Made by a program: the position numbers and the translations under genes
Part shown: positions 1 through 10,968 of the stretch, piece after piece
Numbering within the stretch: position 1 is the first letter of the stretch
Layout: each line of letters starts with the position of its first letter
Assembly (NCBI GenBank): GCA_037176845.1
Contig: JAYKXP010000076.1
Location: 124,001 to 188,000, forward strand
Source of the DNA: Paramarasmius palmivorus
Lineage: Eukaryota; Basidiomycota; Agaricomycetes; Agaricales; Marasmiaceae
Reading direction: 5' to 3'
Length of the DNA: 64,000 nucleotides
The notes under the pieces: generated by a model
The model's database searches: none
What the model was told of the DNA's origin: nothing
What the model saw: the letters and a program-made list of their open reading frames with translations, nothing else

Positions 1-1051
1 TGGTTTTCTGGTCTTTATTCGACTACGAAACTCTGCAGGGACTGAGATTAGCTCGTTGGACATGGAAACGGATCCAATGTGACGCATGCATACGAGAGAG
101 ATCGCCTCCAAAAAATATGCCTTCCATCGTGTTGTACACCTGCTGTATCCAGGAAGAGTGTATGTGACATAAGGGGTCCCTATGATGTCGAAAACGAAGG
201 CCATGTCTGATTTTTGGATTTGGCAATCCCTGGACAAGAGTATGTTTGAAATTGTTTCGCCAAGTGAAGCTATACCCCACGTACCTGCCATTCATGGCAC
301 ATCCTGAGGCCTGAAGGCTAGAACCTTCTGTCTCCATACGAAACAAACCCAACTGAACCCACTACCAAAACCCCAGGCCCTAAACAGACACCAGAGCACG
401 TTGTAAATGTCTAACGTGCGTTCGCGAGAGTGAAAATGCCCCATGACAGACATCCTCATTGTGTCCACGATGCTCAGATACTAGCGAACCTTACACTGAA
501 CGAGAAGAGTTTGAGGCCCTGACTCTTCGAGCGAAAACACGGCCTACTTACCTTCAAAGCTGCTTGAACTTTTACTACAGGTCTGAGCTACAGCATCCCG
601 TCAGTCATCCTCTGAAAAGTTCGCCGCGTCGACGATGACAAGTTTATCCGAAAATCAACACCGCGCTGTTTGAATGTAGCTGTCTTTGCTGTGGATGTGA
701 ACCTACAAAGTACCAGTTAGAGGTTGAATGGGACAATAGAACAGCACTCGCCTTGTATCGTACAAAATAAGCGTGTTGCAGACTCGTACCATCGGCTGCG
801 ATAAAGGTGGTCAATACATAGTCGTTGAAAGAGGACACCGTGCATCGGCCGACTTCGGGCTGACATAATCCTTCCCCTTTTCCAGCACTGCCAACACCAG
901 CCAACACCAGCACCTCGAGCTACTAACGAACATCTACAGCAAACGAACGTAACATTTCGCATCAATGCTCTGCCGTCTCGATTAAACATCTGGTCTGTTC
1001 AAACAATAAAGCTTCTGGTGAACAGCGGCTCCAGCTGTGACACACAGCACA
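1..1051. other. No supported gene
   Basis: Only short open frames occur here, on the minus strand at about 23-352 and 644-989. They show no recognisable domain, no convincing splice pattern and no good start context. The frame at 23-352 could be an internal exon of a gene running off the left edge, but nothing in it identifies a family. Confidence 0.3.
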
Positions 1052-1680
1052 ATGCAAATCCTCAAAAGCAGCTTCAGGGTACATTTCTCCAGATTTCTTC
1101 CCTTTACCACAACTCAAATGCTTTCTGAACGTTGCAGAAACTATATCAGTCTCTGTCTCTCGGCGATAAGCGGTATATGCACGATTTTATCCTCTATCGG
1201 AGCCATACGAAGACACGACGCAGAGATTGCGGCCTTGACTGTTGTATCAGGGATTATTTCCATTTTCCTGGGCGTGTTGCCGTGAGTACATCTTCCCAGT
1301 CTGAATATCATATAGTTCTTAGTGGATCAATAGAATGTTGCCTCAGAAACCTGACCAGGATGATACCAGGAGGGACCTTGAGCAAGGACATAGACAAGAG
1401 ACCGTAAGGTTCTCTCGGTATTCTCTAACTGATGCTGATCTGTTACATGAAGATTGCAAAGCTAAGGAAACCTCCAGCTGCACGAACCAGAGATTTTTTT
1501 GGGTATTGTAGGGGTGCTCCTCGCTACATTTACTGCAATGAATTGGAGTGGTGCCGAAACGAACTCACCCGAACGATGAAACTGGTCGAGGAGGTTGATA
1601 CTCTTCATCGACTTATGTCGCTGCTAGCGAGGTCGAGAAGGAGAAGGGGGCGGATTCAAATCGCTCCGATGAGAGGGGTT
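1052..1680 (+). pseudogene. Broken small membrane-protein ORF (possible pseudogene)
   Basis: I do not recognise the family. An ATG at 1052 opens a frame with two hydrophobic stretches, centred on ISLCLSAISGICTIL and IAALTVVSGIISIFLGVL, ending at a GTGAGT donor at 1282. A second stretch, from an ATG at 1334, is polar and acidic with the composition of real protein. It runs into a T7 run near 1495, where the frame stops. One extra T would continue it into a third hydrophobic segment (GIVGVLLATFTAMNW). The ORF is therefore either a decayed three-helix membrane protein or a live gene with a homopolymer sequencing error. How the first two parts join is unclear. Low confidence. Confidence 0.28.
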
Positions 1681-2091
1681 TAAACAATAGCGCGTTGGAA
1701 ATGACGGTTTTACAGGATCCAAACGTTGTGCAAGTTAATCGCTCTATGTAAACCATACTTATCACGCTATACTAACTGTGTCAAAATAGATCAAATGCTT
1801 TTTTTCTGTATTCTCAGGAAGGCTAACTCTGCTGTGTTCGCCATTACGGCCTGGAAAATAGATCTGAGCGACGTTGCGAGCGAAGCTAGCGCTGGACACT
1901 TGGCCGCCATTGACACAGTATCATTTCGCTCGAGTTACAGCCTATAGGACAAGAACGCGTGCGTGTATTCGTTCAGATGGATCAAGGTACACTCAGAAAC
2001 AGTAGTGGTGGGAAGAAAGAGAGATCGTAAAAGGTTCGTAAAGATATATAGGTCTGTTATGTTTTATACGTATGTGTCTCGGTGGTCACCT

Positions 2092-4393
2092 TTAACGCGC
2101 TCGCTTCTCCGACTTCGGCTGCTCGGAGAATGGGTCACCGGTACGCTTCCTGCCAGTGCCATTTCCAAGAACGGTTACACTGTATTTATGACCCTCGTTG
2201 TCATCGACTTGGCGGTCGACCGGCCCATCCTGGAGTTTGGAGCGATCCTCCACAGCCTTGAAAAATCGTCCGTGAATCCAAGTCCATTCTTCGAGGTCCT
2301 TCCGCAGCATCTCGTATCGGTATACACTATTGCGCTCTAGCTTGGCCGGGTTATCCTTATACACCTGCTTGAGGTCGTTGTACTCGTCTATCTGTTCTTG
2401 GCTCGGGCCGGCTTGGTATCGCACCGCAACTAGGTCTTCGAAGGCACAGATGAGATCACGAAGTGGGCCTTCCTTGATTTTCACCTTATTCTGCATGTGC
2501 CGGGCAATAACGCCATCGTGTTTGGCACTACCGCCCTCAACGAAACGATCTGTGCCGTTATCGAAGAGCTCTACGCGGTCAAACCAACGACTTATCATCC
2601 CAGATACATCCTTTGCAGGGTAGTCATGCGGACCAAGTTTTAGCGTCACCCAGCACAGGACATAGAAGAAGGATTCCAAATCGTCGGCGCGGGTATGACG
2701 ATTGGAGAGACGGAGAAGTAGTTTCGCAGACATGAATTGCCAAGTGCCCTAAAAATTCCATGAGACGACGAGGCTTCCATAGAGCTGTCAGTTTAACTTA
2801 CCGTTCTTTCAGGCTGTCTTGGGGCCTCAGCCTCATTAATCTCCTTGCTAAAGTCCCAATCGATTAGGAAACCCTCTTCACCGTTTTCGCTGATCAGGAT
2901 ATTCCCAGAGCTGATATCGCGGTGTAAGATTCTGGTCCTCTCGTAAGCAGCCATGTGTGCTGATACAGGCAAATGTTCAGCATGGAAGGCGACGGCGAAA
3001 TAGAATGGATACTCACCTTCGAGGGCGTGTTTCATCGCATTTACCAACTCCCAGGTTGTCTTAAAAGCGACTAGACGGCGGCCTACTTCCTCGAAGACAA
3101 TGAAATAATGACAGAATGGGCGTAACTCGTCCTTCTGCACGCCTTCGAAGAGTTGGGGATAGGTAGCAGAGATGGATTTCTGCCAGTCACCTAACGTGGC
3201 ATCACCATGGCCTACGACATGAGGAATATGAGGAACGCCGTTCTTATGCAGCTTGGCGTAGACTTTGCCCTCCTTCGGCATGTTGTCCTTGAAGATGCGC
3301 CAGGTTTCCTTAAACCATACTCGTTCGCGATCTTTGGTGATTGCGACGAAGCCTCGCGTACATCGGCCAAAGGGACAGGCAGAAAGGCCTTGAGTATCAA
3401 GGATCCCGTAGAACGTCATCGTATCGCCGCTCTCCTCGTCGTGGATATCGAGTTTCCAAAGGTGCGTAGCGGGGTCTGCCGGTTTGAGCATGCTACGGGC
3501 GATTGAAGCGTGATAATCGTTTGGACCGGGAGTCGTGGCGGATGGGTCGTGACCACGATAGACTGAGGGAGCAAAATTATAACGCCAAAAGAATTCTGCC
3601 AGATGGTCTTCTTCGTACCAGCAGAATGCACTGGATACCATGGCGCCTTCACGATCGATGCGAATGAGTCGTGCGTCACCTCCAGCGACTTCGATACAGA
3701 AAGCGTGCGTCCTAAACTGTGTATTCATAAGAGCTCCGGCATACGTAGCCAACTGTCCTCGCGTCTTCTCGGAGGCTATCGTCCCCTTTTCGAAAGGCTT
3801 CTTCTTGTTATCCTCGAAACCAGATTCGTTAACGTTAAATTTGAATTCGATGAACGCTTCGAGTTTCGACATGTCCAATTTTCCGAACTCAGATGGACAA
3901 TTGTTCCGATGATAAAGAGACATGTCAACCGCAATAAGAGCGCCCTGGTGAGACCACGAAATAGTGTCGCATTTCCCTTGGGTGGCCTCGAGTTTATATT
4001 CGGGGCAAAATGGAGCGAGCAGAGGTTCCTATGATACCAATCAGACTGGGGAAGGCCATGCGTAGGAAAAACACTCACAAATTCTTTGTACATGTCAGCT
4101 TCAATATGACAACGTTCGTTTGCATCTGCCCACTTCTTTTTCACAAAGTATGGCCGCTTAGGAGTACTGGTCTGTTTTGGGAGGAATGTGTCGAGGAACT
4201 CCCGAGGTAGCATTGGACCGAACCATTTCCCACGAGACTCGATCTCAACTTGTACAAGACGGGGGTCTCTATTGATCTCTTCCGTAGCGTACTTGGATCT
4301 GCCAGCAGTTGACTTTAGCGGGGTGCTAGTAGGGTCTTTTTCAAGAAGAGGAAGCTGACGAGTGTTCCCCTGGGGAGGAGGGGTGCGTTCCAT
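2092..4393 (-). CDS. FunK1-type fungal protein kinase, gene 1
   Basis: Predicted 713 aa from exons 4393-4079, 4028-3017, 2959-2802 and 2748-2092. Introns are 50, 57 and 53 nt with clear GT-AG borders. FunK1 is a protein-kinase family expanded in multicellular fungi. The N-terminal part is family-specific. The catalytic loop is HRDISSGN at about residues 455-462, and the DFG position reads IDWDFS (DWD instead of DFG), as in the other three copies here. After the last intron the C-lobe begins with GTWQFMS, followed by DDLESFFYVL. The tail is basic (KSEKRAR), possibly nuclear. The start at 4393 is preferred over an in-frame ATG at 4468 because a TATA-like GTATTTAA lies about 50 nt upstream of 4393. 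Introns 2 and 3 sit at the same codons in all four FunK1 genes of the window. Confidence 0.9.
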
Positions 4394-4440
4394 GATGAGT
4401 GGTTGTTGGTGGAAAATACATGGTGCAAGAGAGCCAGAGG

Positions 4441-4448
4441 TTAAATAC
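4441..4448 (-). promoter_or_regulatory. TATA-like box of FunK1 gene 1
   Basis: On the minus strand this reads GTATTTAA, about 48-55 nt upstream of the chosen ATG at 4393. Its position argues against the longer start at 4468, which would lie upstream of it. Confidence 0.35.
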
Positions 4449-5084
4449 TGGTGTGGAAAGTGGGCCACGACTTGGCGGTCAGAAAGAACAATGCAACGTG
4501 ATCGTGGCCGCTTCTTTTTTTCCCTTATCGGGGCGACAAAAGTTCACACACTCATTAACCGAACAATGACTTGCGCAACGCCCTCATCCTAAAATTTCTC
4601 AATCGGTAAAACAATGGGTCCCAGCCTTTTTCTCCATGCGGCGCTCTCTTCTCGACGAGTCACTTTGAACATTCGAGTTAATCTGTTGGAATCGTTGCAC
4701 ATGCGTTGCTAGTGAAGCTTGAACAGCAATGGGATGTGTCTCAGGCAGTTCTCAGGCTCAATACAACCGTGACTAGATCTGGAGCTTGAATGCTTAACAT
4801 CTCGAATCTCGAGAAAATGACAATTCAGGCGATTAGAAAACCTAACCAAGGCAATCGATGGCATTTGAAAACGGAAGAGTAAGTCACTACTGGCTTTTTT
4901 TGTATGTGTGTGGTCGAGTGCTCACAGTGTACTGAAAACGGTAGATATAGATAGAGGTAAATGTGGGAAGCTAACGTAGCCATGTAAAACACCCTCTGCA
5001 AGTTCATCGACATTCCGAGTCGAAGGACCTGGCATGGTCGACAAAGATACTAAATTTCTCAGCTTGATGGTCGATGGGACTATT

Positions 5085-5335
5085 TTTTAGGCTTTGAGGG
5101 ATCCTGCAGTTTTTCAGAAGCATGAGTCGTGTACCCACCTCCATTATTCGAGGTCTTTCCGAAGCATGACATACCTGGCCGCGGCAACTCCCCACTCGAT
5201 GAACTGTCGTCCCTACATAGTTCTCCGAACTCCATGTACCCTTCCTCTTCTTTGGACGGTGGCACTTGATATCGAGTTTTCAAAGACACAGATGAGATCT
5301 CTCACTGGCCCTTCTCGAATCTCTTCAATGTCGGG
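5085..5335 (-). pseudogene. Decayed FunK1 C-terminal fragment
   Basis: In shifting minus-strand frames this matches the last exon of FunK1 gene 1. One frame reads EGPVRDLICVFEN, against EGPLRDLICAFED in gene 1. Further on, RYVMLRKDLE is followed by a stop and then W.WVH, against RYEMLRKDLEEWTWIH in gene 1. A frameshift between the two blocks and at least two in-frame stops make it non-functional. No kinase core is visible. It lies on the same strand as gene 1, just upstream of it, so it is probably the remains of a tandem copy. Confidence 0.75.
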
Positions 5336-5468
5336 CTCGCTAACTCCGTCGGTTGTCTCTTGGACTCATGAGTCGTGAGAAATAAATATCAGCTATCTGA
5401 AGCAGTCTCAGATCCGGTGATTAAGGAATTCATTGAAACCCTGCTCTCAAAATCGAGACTCCGACTAG

Positions 5469-5826
5469 TAGACCATATTCGCAACCGCAGTTTTCGTGGT
5501 TCTCGGAGAACTCCGAGCCTGCTGAGATTTCGAAAGCGTGACGTTACGCGTGATAACTTTTTTCTGTTGAATCAAACGAAAGCCAATAATCTTGCGCCGT
5601 TCCTGAGCCTCTTCCTCCTCCCGTTCAATTGTATTTGCTTTTGGTGCTTTGGTATGGGGTGCGACGTTCCATATTTTAAGTATGTAGTACGAGCCAGAGG
5701 TGGACATGCAGGGAAACGGCGTACGTTCAACAAAAATGCTGAGCATGTGCTGCAACGTGACTTGTTTCTCGGAATACTCCGGGGCTCTCGAATTTTGGCT
5801 AAAAAAAGCGTTGCGAATATGGTCTA
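5469..5826. mobile_element. MITE-like element with TA target duplication
   Basis: The two ends are inverted copies. GACCATATTCGCAAC at 5471-5485 is repeated exactly in reverse complement at 5810-5824. Similarity continues imperfectly for about 60-70 nt further in, with shared CCGAG and GTxACGTT blocks. Both ends are flanked by TA (5469-5470 and 5825-5826), as expected for Tc1/mariner-type target duplication. The 354-bp interior encodes no transposase. Open frames of about 143-150 codons cross it on both strands but run into the flanks, so I do not treat them as genes. A non-autonomous DNA element is the best reading; no second copy was seen in the window. Confidence 0.6.
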
Positions 5827-6702
5827 GTACTACTACTTGGTGGTCAGAAAAAACACCATTGAACGCGTGACTGCTGGCTGCTTCCCTTCCGGGCACAGAA
5901 CATTCCCACGCTGGCGCTACACGTCGTTGCTTGTCTGATCCCAGTTCAAATTTTCCATCTCAAGCACTTTTCCTCCCTTACAAAGGTGCATGACGTTGCT
6001 TTGTCTTTTTATTTCGAATCATACAGCAATTGTAGGCTGGTTCTCACCAGTGTAGCGGTCGGGACATCTCGGAGTGCCCCATTGCAACTGTAGGTAGCAG
6101 TGTCGATTTATCGCTCGAAACGTAGCCTCTAATTTCAGTGGTAGTCTCCTATCGAATCTTTCCACAGCTCGGAGGATCATGTAGCTGTATAGGGGAAGGA
6201 TCCGAGGAGAACTTGAGTAGTTTGGGCATAGGAACTGGAAGGTTTCATCATTCCAAGGTATGTCATCCATCTGATTTTTCTTGCCGTGGATACTGATGAG
6301 TCGAATCAGATGGTCGAAGAGAGTGGACCCGCATTGAAACCCGTCTCATTATCAACGCCTACTTCATGCTACCACAATCCATGCTGGCTTCGACGTTTTC
6401 TGATCAAATTGTCACCAAATACCTGACGTTCAGAGCCAAGCAAGAAGCGCAACCATGTATCGCTAGCTCACCACCTAGCGCTGTTGTGATACGTGGCACA
6501 TGCCTTCTGCCGCGCCTAGATCAGAAGTAGCTGTTCGTTTTCGCTATGGGTATGTGCGGCTCTACATCACATCTGACACATCACTCATTCATATGTATAG
6601 CTGATACTGATGCAGGATTAGCGGCCAAACCGAAGAATCTGTGCGCGGGCTCAGTTACTGATGCTGTCAAAAGCTAGGTATCGCATGGGAAATATCTCGC
6701 CG
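5827..6702. other. Intergenic, no supported gene
   Basis: I see no supported coding region between the inverted-repeat element and the promoter of F-box gene 1. The only frame worth noting is a minus-strand frame of 83 codons at 6019-6270, without splice or domain support. Confidence 0.4.
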
Positions 6703-6710
6703 GTATATAA
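6703..6710 (+). promoter_or_regulatory. TATA box of F-box gene 1
   Basis: TATATAA-type sequence about 90 nt upstream of the ATG at 6798. Confidence 0.55.
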
Positions 6711-6797
6711 GTACCCTGGATCAGAAGCTTCATCTACTTGAAGGCATAAATACACTCTTTCACGACGGGCGCCCTGCAGGTACCTGCGCGCTCCAAT

Positions 6798-8075
6798 ATG
6801 CCCCACATCCCTGTCGAACTCGCCGAGCGCATCGTGGATTATCTTCAGGATGACAAACTCTCACTCCTAACGACTTCCCTTATATCTCGCAGTTGGACAC
6901 CTCGCTCTCGACAACATTATTTCGCCGACCTCCATCTACCCAGACTACATCGTCCAGTCGAAGAGTTTAAGGACTTATGCGCCCATCCACTCTCCACTAT
7001 TTCGACCACTCGCACTCGGAAGCTCACGTTGCGAAGACCCCTTTCACTCAAGTTGTGGAAGGCTTCGTTTTTGTGGTTACTTTCTCCTGCGTTCGAGTCT
7101 GCCAAGAGTATGACGGTCATCGAGGCGCTGTTCCACAGCATAGATGAAATCGAGATCATCGGCGCGAAAGATTTGGATGAATGGGCGCCGTTACGCGAGC
7201 TTATACAGTCCGGTCACCTGCAGAAGATTCGAAGATTGACAATGACTCGGTGTACCCGAAATGCCGCTGGCCTTCGCTACCTCCTCAACGCATTTGACAT
7301 GCTTGAAGTGTTGACCCTCGACGAGGTTTATATCGACAAATATCACATCATGGAGCTCGGGGAGTACTCTCTTCCCGAGACGTTGAACCGCCTCGTCATC
7401 CGGGATCAGTTTGGTCTGATCGGGTTCTCCACGCAACTGGACTTGAAAAACAGTACATGTCTTGGATTGCGCGAAATTTACATCGATATTGGGTCCTCTT
7501 TCTCGGTGATCGAGGATTTAAAGAACTTTCTTCGCAGGAGCTCAGTCTCTACAAGGCATAGGCGCAGATGTACGCTTGGAGTACGAGGTGTATCGGTGAA
7601 AATCGATGCGCTGCGTAGGTTGGTGGCGGAAACGGAATGGACAGGATGGGAGTTGGCTTTGAAGGGGGAGCTTTACATGATCTGCGGTATCTTCGCTGCG
7701 GGCTCGCCTCACGACCGCGCGGGTAGTTTCAGCTCCAATTCGAACTTGAAGTATATCTTGGTGGAGGACATCCTTGGCTTGATGAACTCGAGCCGGTGCT
7801 TTCAGCGCGATTTCGCTTATTTTGAGGAGTTGTTGGAGATGGACCCGATTTTTCATTGTGTCGAGGAAATTTTGTTAGAAGTTGCGCTGGAACTATCAGA
7901 GGTCGAGCTAGCTGATGCTGGCTGGGACGAGAGGGAGTTGATGGTGGTTAGAGGATCATATCCTCATATATTGATGGAGATTGTGGTCGAAGCTATTCAG
8001 GACTTGCTCCCATACTGTCATGACGGAGGGATGTTGCGGGTCCAAGAGCTGTTTAGGAAACGGGAGAAGCGCTGA
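6798..8075 (+). CDS. F-box protein 1 (leucine-rich, single exon)
   Basis: Intronless frame of 425 aa. Residues 1-45 have an F-box pattern: IPVELAERIVDYL, then a hydrophobic helix, then the SRSWTPRSRQHYF block seen in basidiomycete F-box proteins. The rest is leucine-rich with repeated L..LTL / L..L.I segments (for example RKLTL, LEVLTLDEVYID), suggesting an irregular LRR-like substrate-binding region. Such proteins normally recruit substrates to SCF ubiquitin ligases. A paralogue of exactly the same length lies on the opposite strand at 37103-38380. Both share the N-terminal block and the LCxHPLSTI..xxxRKLTL block that follows it. The target is unknown. Confidence 0.78.
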   Translation: MPHIPVELAERIVDYLQDDKLSLLTTSLISRSWTPRSRQHYFADLHLPRLHRPVEEFKDLCAHPLSTISTTRTRKLTLRRPLSLKLWKASFLWLLSPAFESAKSMTVIEALFHSIDEIEIIGAKDLDEWAPLRELIQSGHLQKIRRLTMTRCTRNAAGLRYLLNAFDMLEVLTLDEVYIDKYHIMELGEYSLPETLNRLVIRDQFGLIGFSTQLDLKNSTCLGLREIYIDIGSSFSVIEDLKNFLRRSSVSTRHRRRCTLGVRGVSVKIDALRRLVAETEWTGWELALKGELYMICGIFAAGSPHDRAGSFSSNSNLKYILVEDILGLMNSSRCFQRDFAYFEELLEMDPIFHCVEEILLEVALELSEVELADAGWDERELMVVRGSYPHILMEIVVEAIQDLLPYCHDGGMLRVQELFRKREKR

Positions 8076-8402
8076 CATCTGTTCTATAAGCAAGACGGAC
8101 ATCCAGCGGGGCTAGGTGAGTCTATTTTCTTGACAGTGACTGCCAACATGCTAATCAGTGATGTAGCCTGCACAGATCTTCTCTCTTTCGACCACAGGCA
8201 CCGTTTTCTCTTCGGGTTCTATACCTCCTACGAGACCACGAACGAATAGCCAGCTCAATTACTTGACCCTCATCATTCCGATTGGGAGACATACAGTTTT
8301 GAATGCCAAGGTCCGATTCGCCAAGTCATCTCCACATCTGGCTGCAGACTTAGCAGTGACTGATTGCTTTGTCAATCGGTGCCTCAATGGAGTTTGCGTC
8401 GG
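8076..8402. other. Intergenic between F-box gene 1 and MFS gene A
   Basis: No gene seen. It probably holds the F-box 3' end and the promoter of transporter A. Confidence 0.4.
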
Positions 8403-8408
8403 TATAAA
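8403..8408 (+). promoter_or_regulatory. TATA box of MFS gene A
   Basis: TATAAA about 30 nt upstream of the ATG at 8437, implying a very short 5' UTR. Confidence 0.5.
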
Positions 8409-8436
8409 ACCCCTCTTGCGCTCCGGATTCCCCACA

Positions 8437-10009
8437 ATGTCTTCTGAGGACCTGAAGACAGAGAGCGACATCACCCGTGCCGACTCCCCTGGCAAATCCA
8501 GCATCGAGTTCGATGCAAAGGCCGAAGCTAGGTTACGATGGAAGATTGATCTCTATGTCATACCCACCGTCTCTCTTCTCTACCTCTTCTGCTTTATAGA
8601 TCGTGCTAATATCGGTGAGTCTTACGCGTTCACCTGTGCGTCCACAGTCTCATGACTTTTGTAGGCAATGCTCGCCTTGCTGGCTTTGAACGAGATTTGG
8701 GTCTCAAAGGCTATGATTACAACAGCGTCTTGAGCATCTTCTTTATCTCTTACATTCTTTTTGAAATTCCGTCCAACATGGCTTGCAAATACTTAGGTCC
8801 AGGGTGGTTCATCCCAGCTATTACGCTAGGATTTGGGATCTGCTCGATGTGTACCGCGTTTGTACACGATATACGCAGCGCGTATGGAGTACGGTTTTTG
8901 TTGGGGATGTTTGAGTCTGGTATGCTGCCTGGGATAGCATATTACATGTCTAGATGGTATAGGCATAGTGAATTGGCATTCAGGTTGTCGGTGGTGCGTA
9001 TGTCATTCATATTATCGTCAAACCCAGTGCTCACTATCCTTTTCAGTACGTCGCAATGGCACCTCTCGCTGGTGCATTCGGTGGTCTCCTCGCGAGTGGA
9101 ATTCTCAAGCTACCGTCGTTTGGCAGTCTTCACGAATGGAGAATGCTTTTTGCAATTGAAGGGATCATTACTTGTGGTCTTGCCATCATCAGTTTTTTCA
9201 CCCTTACAGATCGCCCAGAAACGGCTGTTTGGCTCACTGAAGCAGAGAAGGCGCTTGCCATAGCTCGCGTTCAGTCAGAGCGTATGGGTCATACTGCTAT
9301 ACTGGATAAAATCGACACTCGAAAGATTCTTCTCGGGACGTTCAACCCCGTAACACTCGTCACCTCCTTCGTCTTCCTCCTTAACAACTTTACGGTTTAC
9401 GGCCTTGCCTTCTTCCTGCCTACCATCGTGCAAACAATATATCCCCATAGTAGCGTCATCTATCAACAGTTACACACAGTCCCGCCCTACATCGTCGGAA
9501 CATTCTTTACCATCTTCATTCCTCTCCTCAGCTGGCGCTTCGACAGGCGTCTCGTATTCTTCATCATCTCCACTCCACTGGTGATAGTGGGATATATCCT
9601 CTTCCTAGCCTCCCAGAACCCACAGGTTCGATACGGCGCAACCTTCCTCGTCTCCTCCAGCGCCTTCACCTTTGGCTCGCTGTGCAATGCACATGTTAGT
9701 GCGAACGTGATATCGGATACAGCACGTAGCAGTGCAATTGGGATGACCGTCATGATGGGGAACATTGGGGGTTTGATAGCAACATGGAGTTACCTGCCTA
9801 CGGACGGGCCGGATTTTCCGATTGGGAATGGGCTGAATCTAGCAATGAGTGCTACGATTCTTATTGTCTCAGCTCTACTTTTAGTGTGGATATGGAGAGA
9901 TAACAAGAAGAGAGATAGTAGACAGGTGCAGAAGGAGGAAAGCGCGCTGGATTTGGGCAGGGTAGAGGAACTGGATTGGAAACATCCAGCTTTCCGATGG
10001 AGATCTTGA
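8437..10009 (+). CDS. MFS transporter A, TNA1/allantoate-permease type
   Basis: 489 aa from exons 8437-8614, 8665-8993 and 9047-10009. Member of the anion:cation symporter branch of the major facilitator superfamily (yeast Tna1, Dal5 relatives), a 12-helix plasma-membrane importer of small organic anions such as nicotinate. The first helix carries the FCFIDRANIGNARL motif typical of this family. EIPSN follows in the region of helix 3, R-W-Y-R-H-S-E-L after helix 4-5, and F.L.DRPE in the central loop. The C-terminus ends with LDW-KHPAFRW. Introns of 50 and 53 nt fall after ANI-G and before the Y-V-A-M-A-P segment, as in the three paralogues. Start chosen by the TATA box just upstream and by agreement with paralogue starts (MSS.DLK). 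Substrate cannot be read from sequence. Confidence 0.92.
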
Positions 10010-10933
10010 TTTTCTGTTCCTTTGGTATAATGATAGAGTAGAATGATTTATTGTGTGTATATCATGAACTAATCTTGTACGACTCTGAAGTATGATAGAA
10101 CAGAGTGGTCAGAAGCCCTTTCACCACCCGTAACAGGAAAAATCGCTGCAGAAATCCTCGAGCCTGAAAGCTGATAAGTTCAGACGAGGGTTCGTGACTG
10201 AGGGTGTGATGAGGTTCTGTCGCAGCTGACCTAAGCCAGCTCTGAGATCTGAGCTCTCCATTGTACTACCAGCTGGATCCTCCTCCTCCTCTTATAGGCT
10301 CGGACCTATCGAATCTCAAGTGTACCCAGATTCCCAAAGTATTCCTCTTTGCTTCGCCCAGCTCTTTCAGGCCCTACATTACTTCGCAGACACATACCCT
10401 CGACCCTCGACGACGCGAATACATCCGAACCGAATTCTTTCCTCGTGGACCGATTAAATGAAGATTTGTCCATTGCCGTATTTTTTCTTACAAAGGGTCT
10501 GTCTTGTTCGTCCGGGTTTGGACAAGTGTATAGTGGACGGGGTGATGAAATGATGAAGTTTCATTCATTGGTACCGCGTTAGCACCCAGCGCTACGAATA
10601 TGACGGCCCCATGGGGTACTGCGGGCATCCAACTCAGTAAGTATTGCCTTCTTTGACAGCGTGTAGTTTGAAGCTGATAAGCGATTCGAGGACTGGGTAA
10701 CCCATTGAAACCAGAGCTCTTCGATTCGCACTTCTCTTCCAGGAATCGCTCCTCGCCGGTCCAAACGATACATCTCCAAGCCTCAGAATCGTGCTCGGCC
10801 GTTACTCTGCAAAGAGAAAGGTACGGGTGATCGAGATCCCATGTCGCCAAGCCGTCACCTAGTGTTCCGCCTGACTGGACAAGATTGTTCAGCCCTCCAT
10901 ACAGCAATATAATTTGAATAGGTTCCTTATCGG
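10010..10933. other. Intergenic between MFS genes A and B
   Basis: About 0.9 kb without a supported gene. A 200-codon minus-strand frame at 10488-11090 overlaps the first exon of gene B and looks like a shadow. The stretch holds the 3' end of A and the promoter of B. Confidence 0.4.
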
Positions 10934-10940
10934 TATATAA
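10934..10940 (+). promoter_or_regulatory. TATA box of MFS gene B
   Basis: TATATAA 29-35 nt upstream of the ATG at 10969; same spacing as in gene A. Confidence 0.55.
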
Positions 10941-10968
10941 GCTCTCCCCTCTCTTTGCATTACCCACC

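Noticed and set aside
5375..5896. Open frames of about 143-150 codons on both strands across 5375-5896
   Set aside because: They run through the inverted-repeat element into both flanks; matching end peptides arise from the mirrored ends and there is no domain.
10565..10579. 15-bp identity CATTGGTACCGCGTT shared with MFS gene B coding sequence near 11378
   Set aside because: Flanks do not match, and some 15-mer identities are expected by chance in a window this size.
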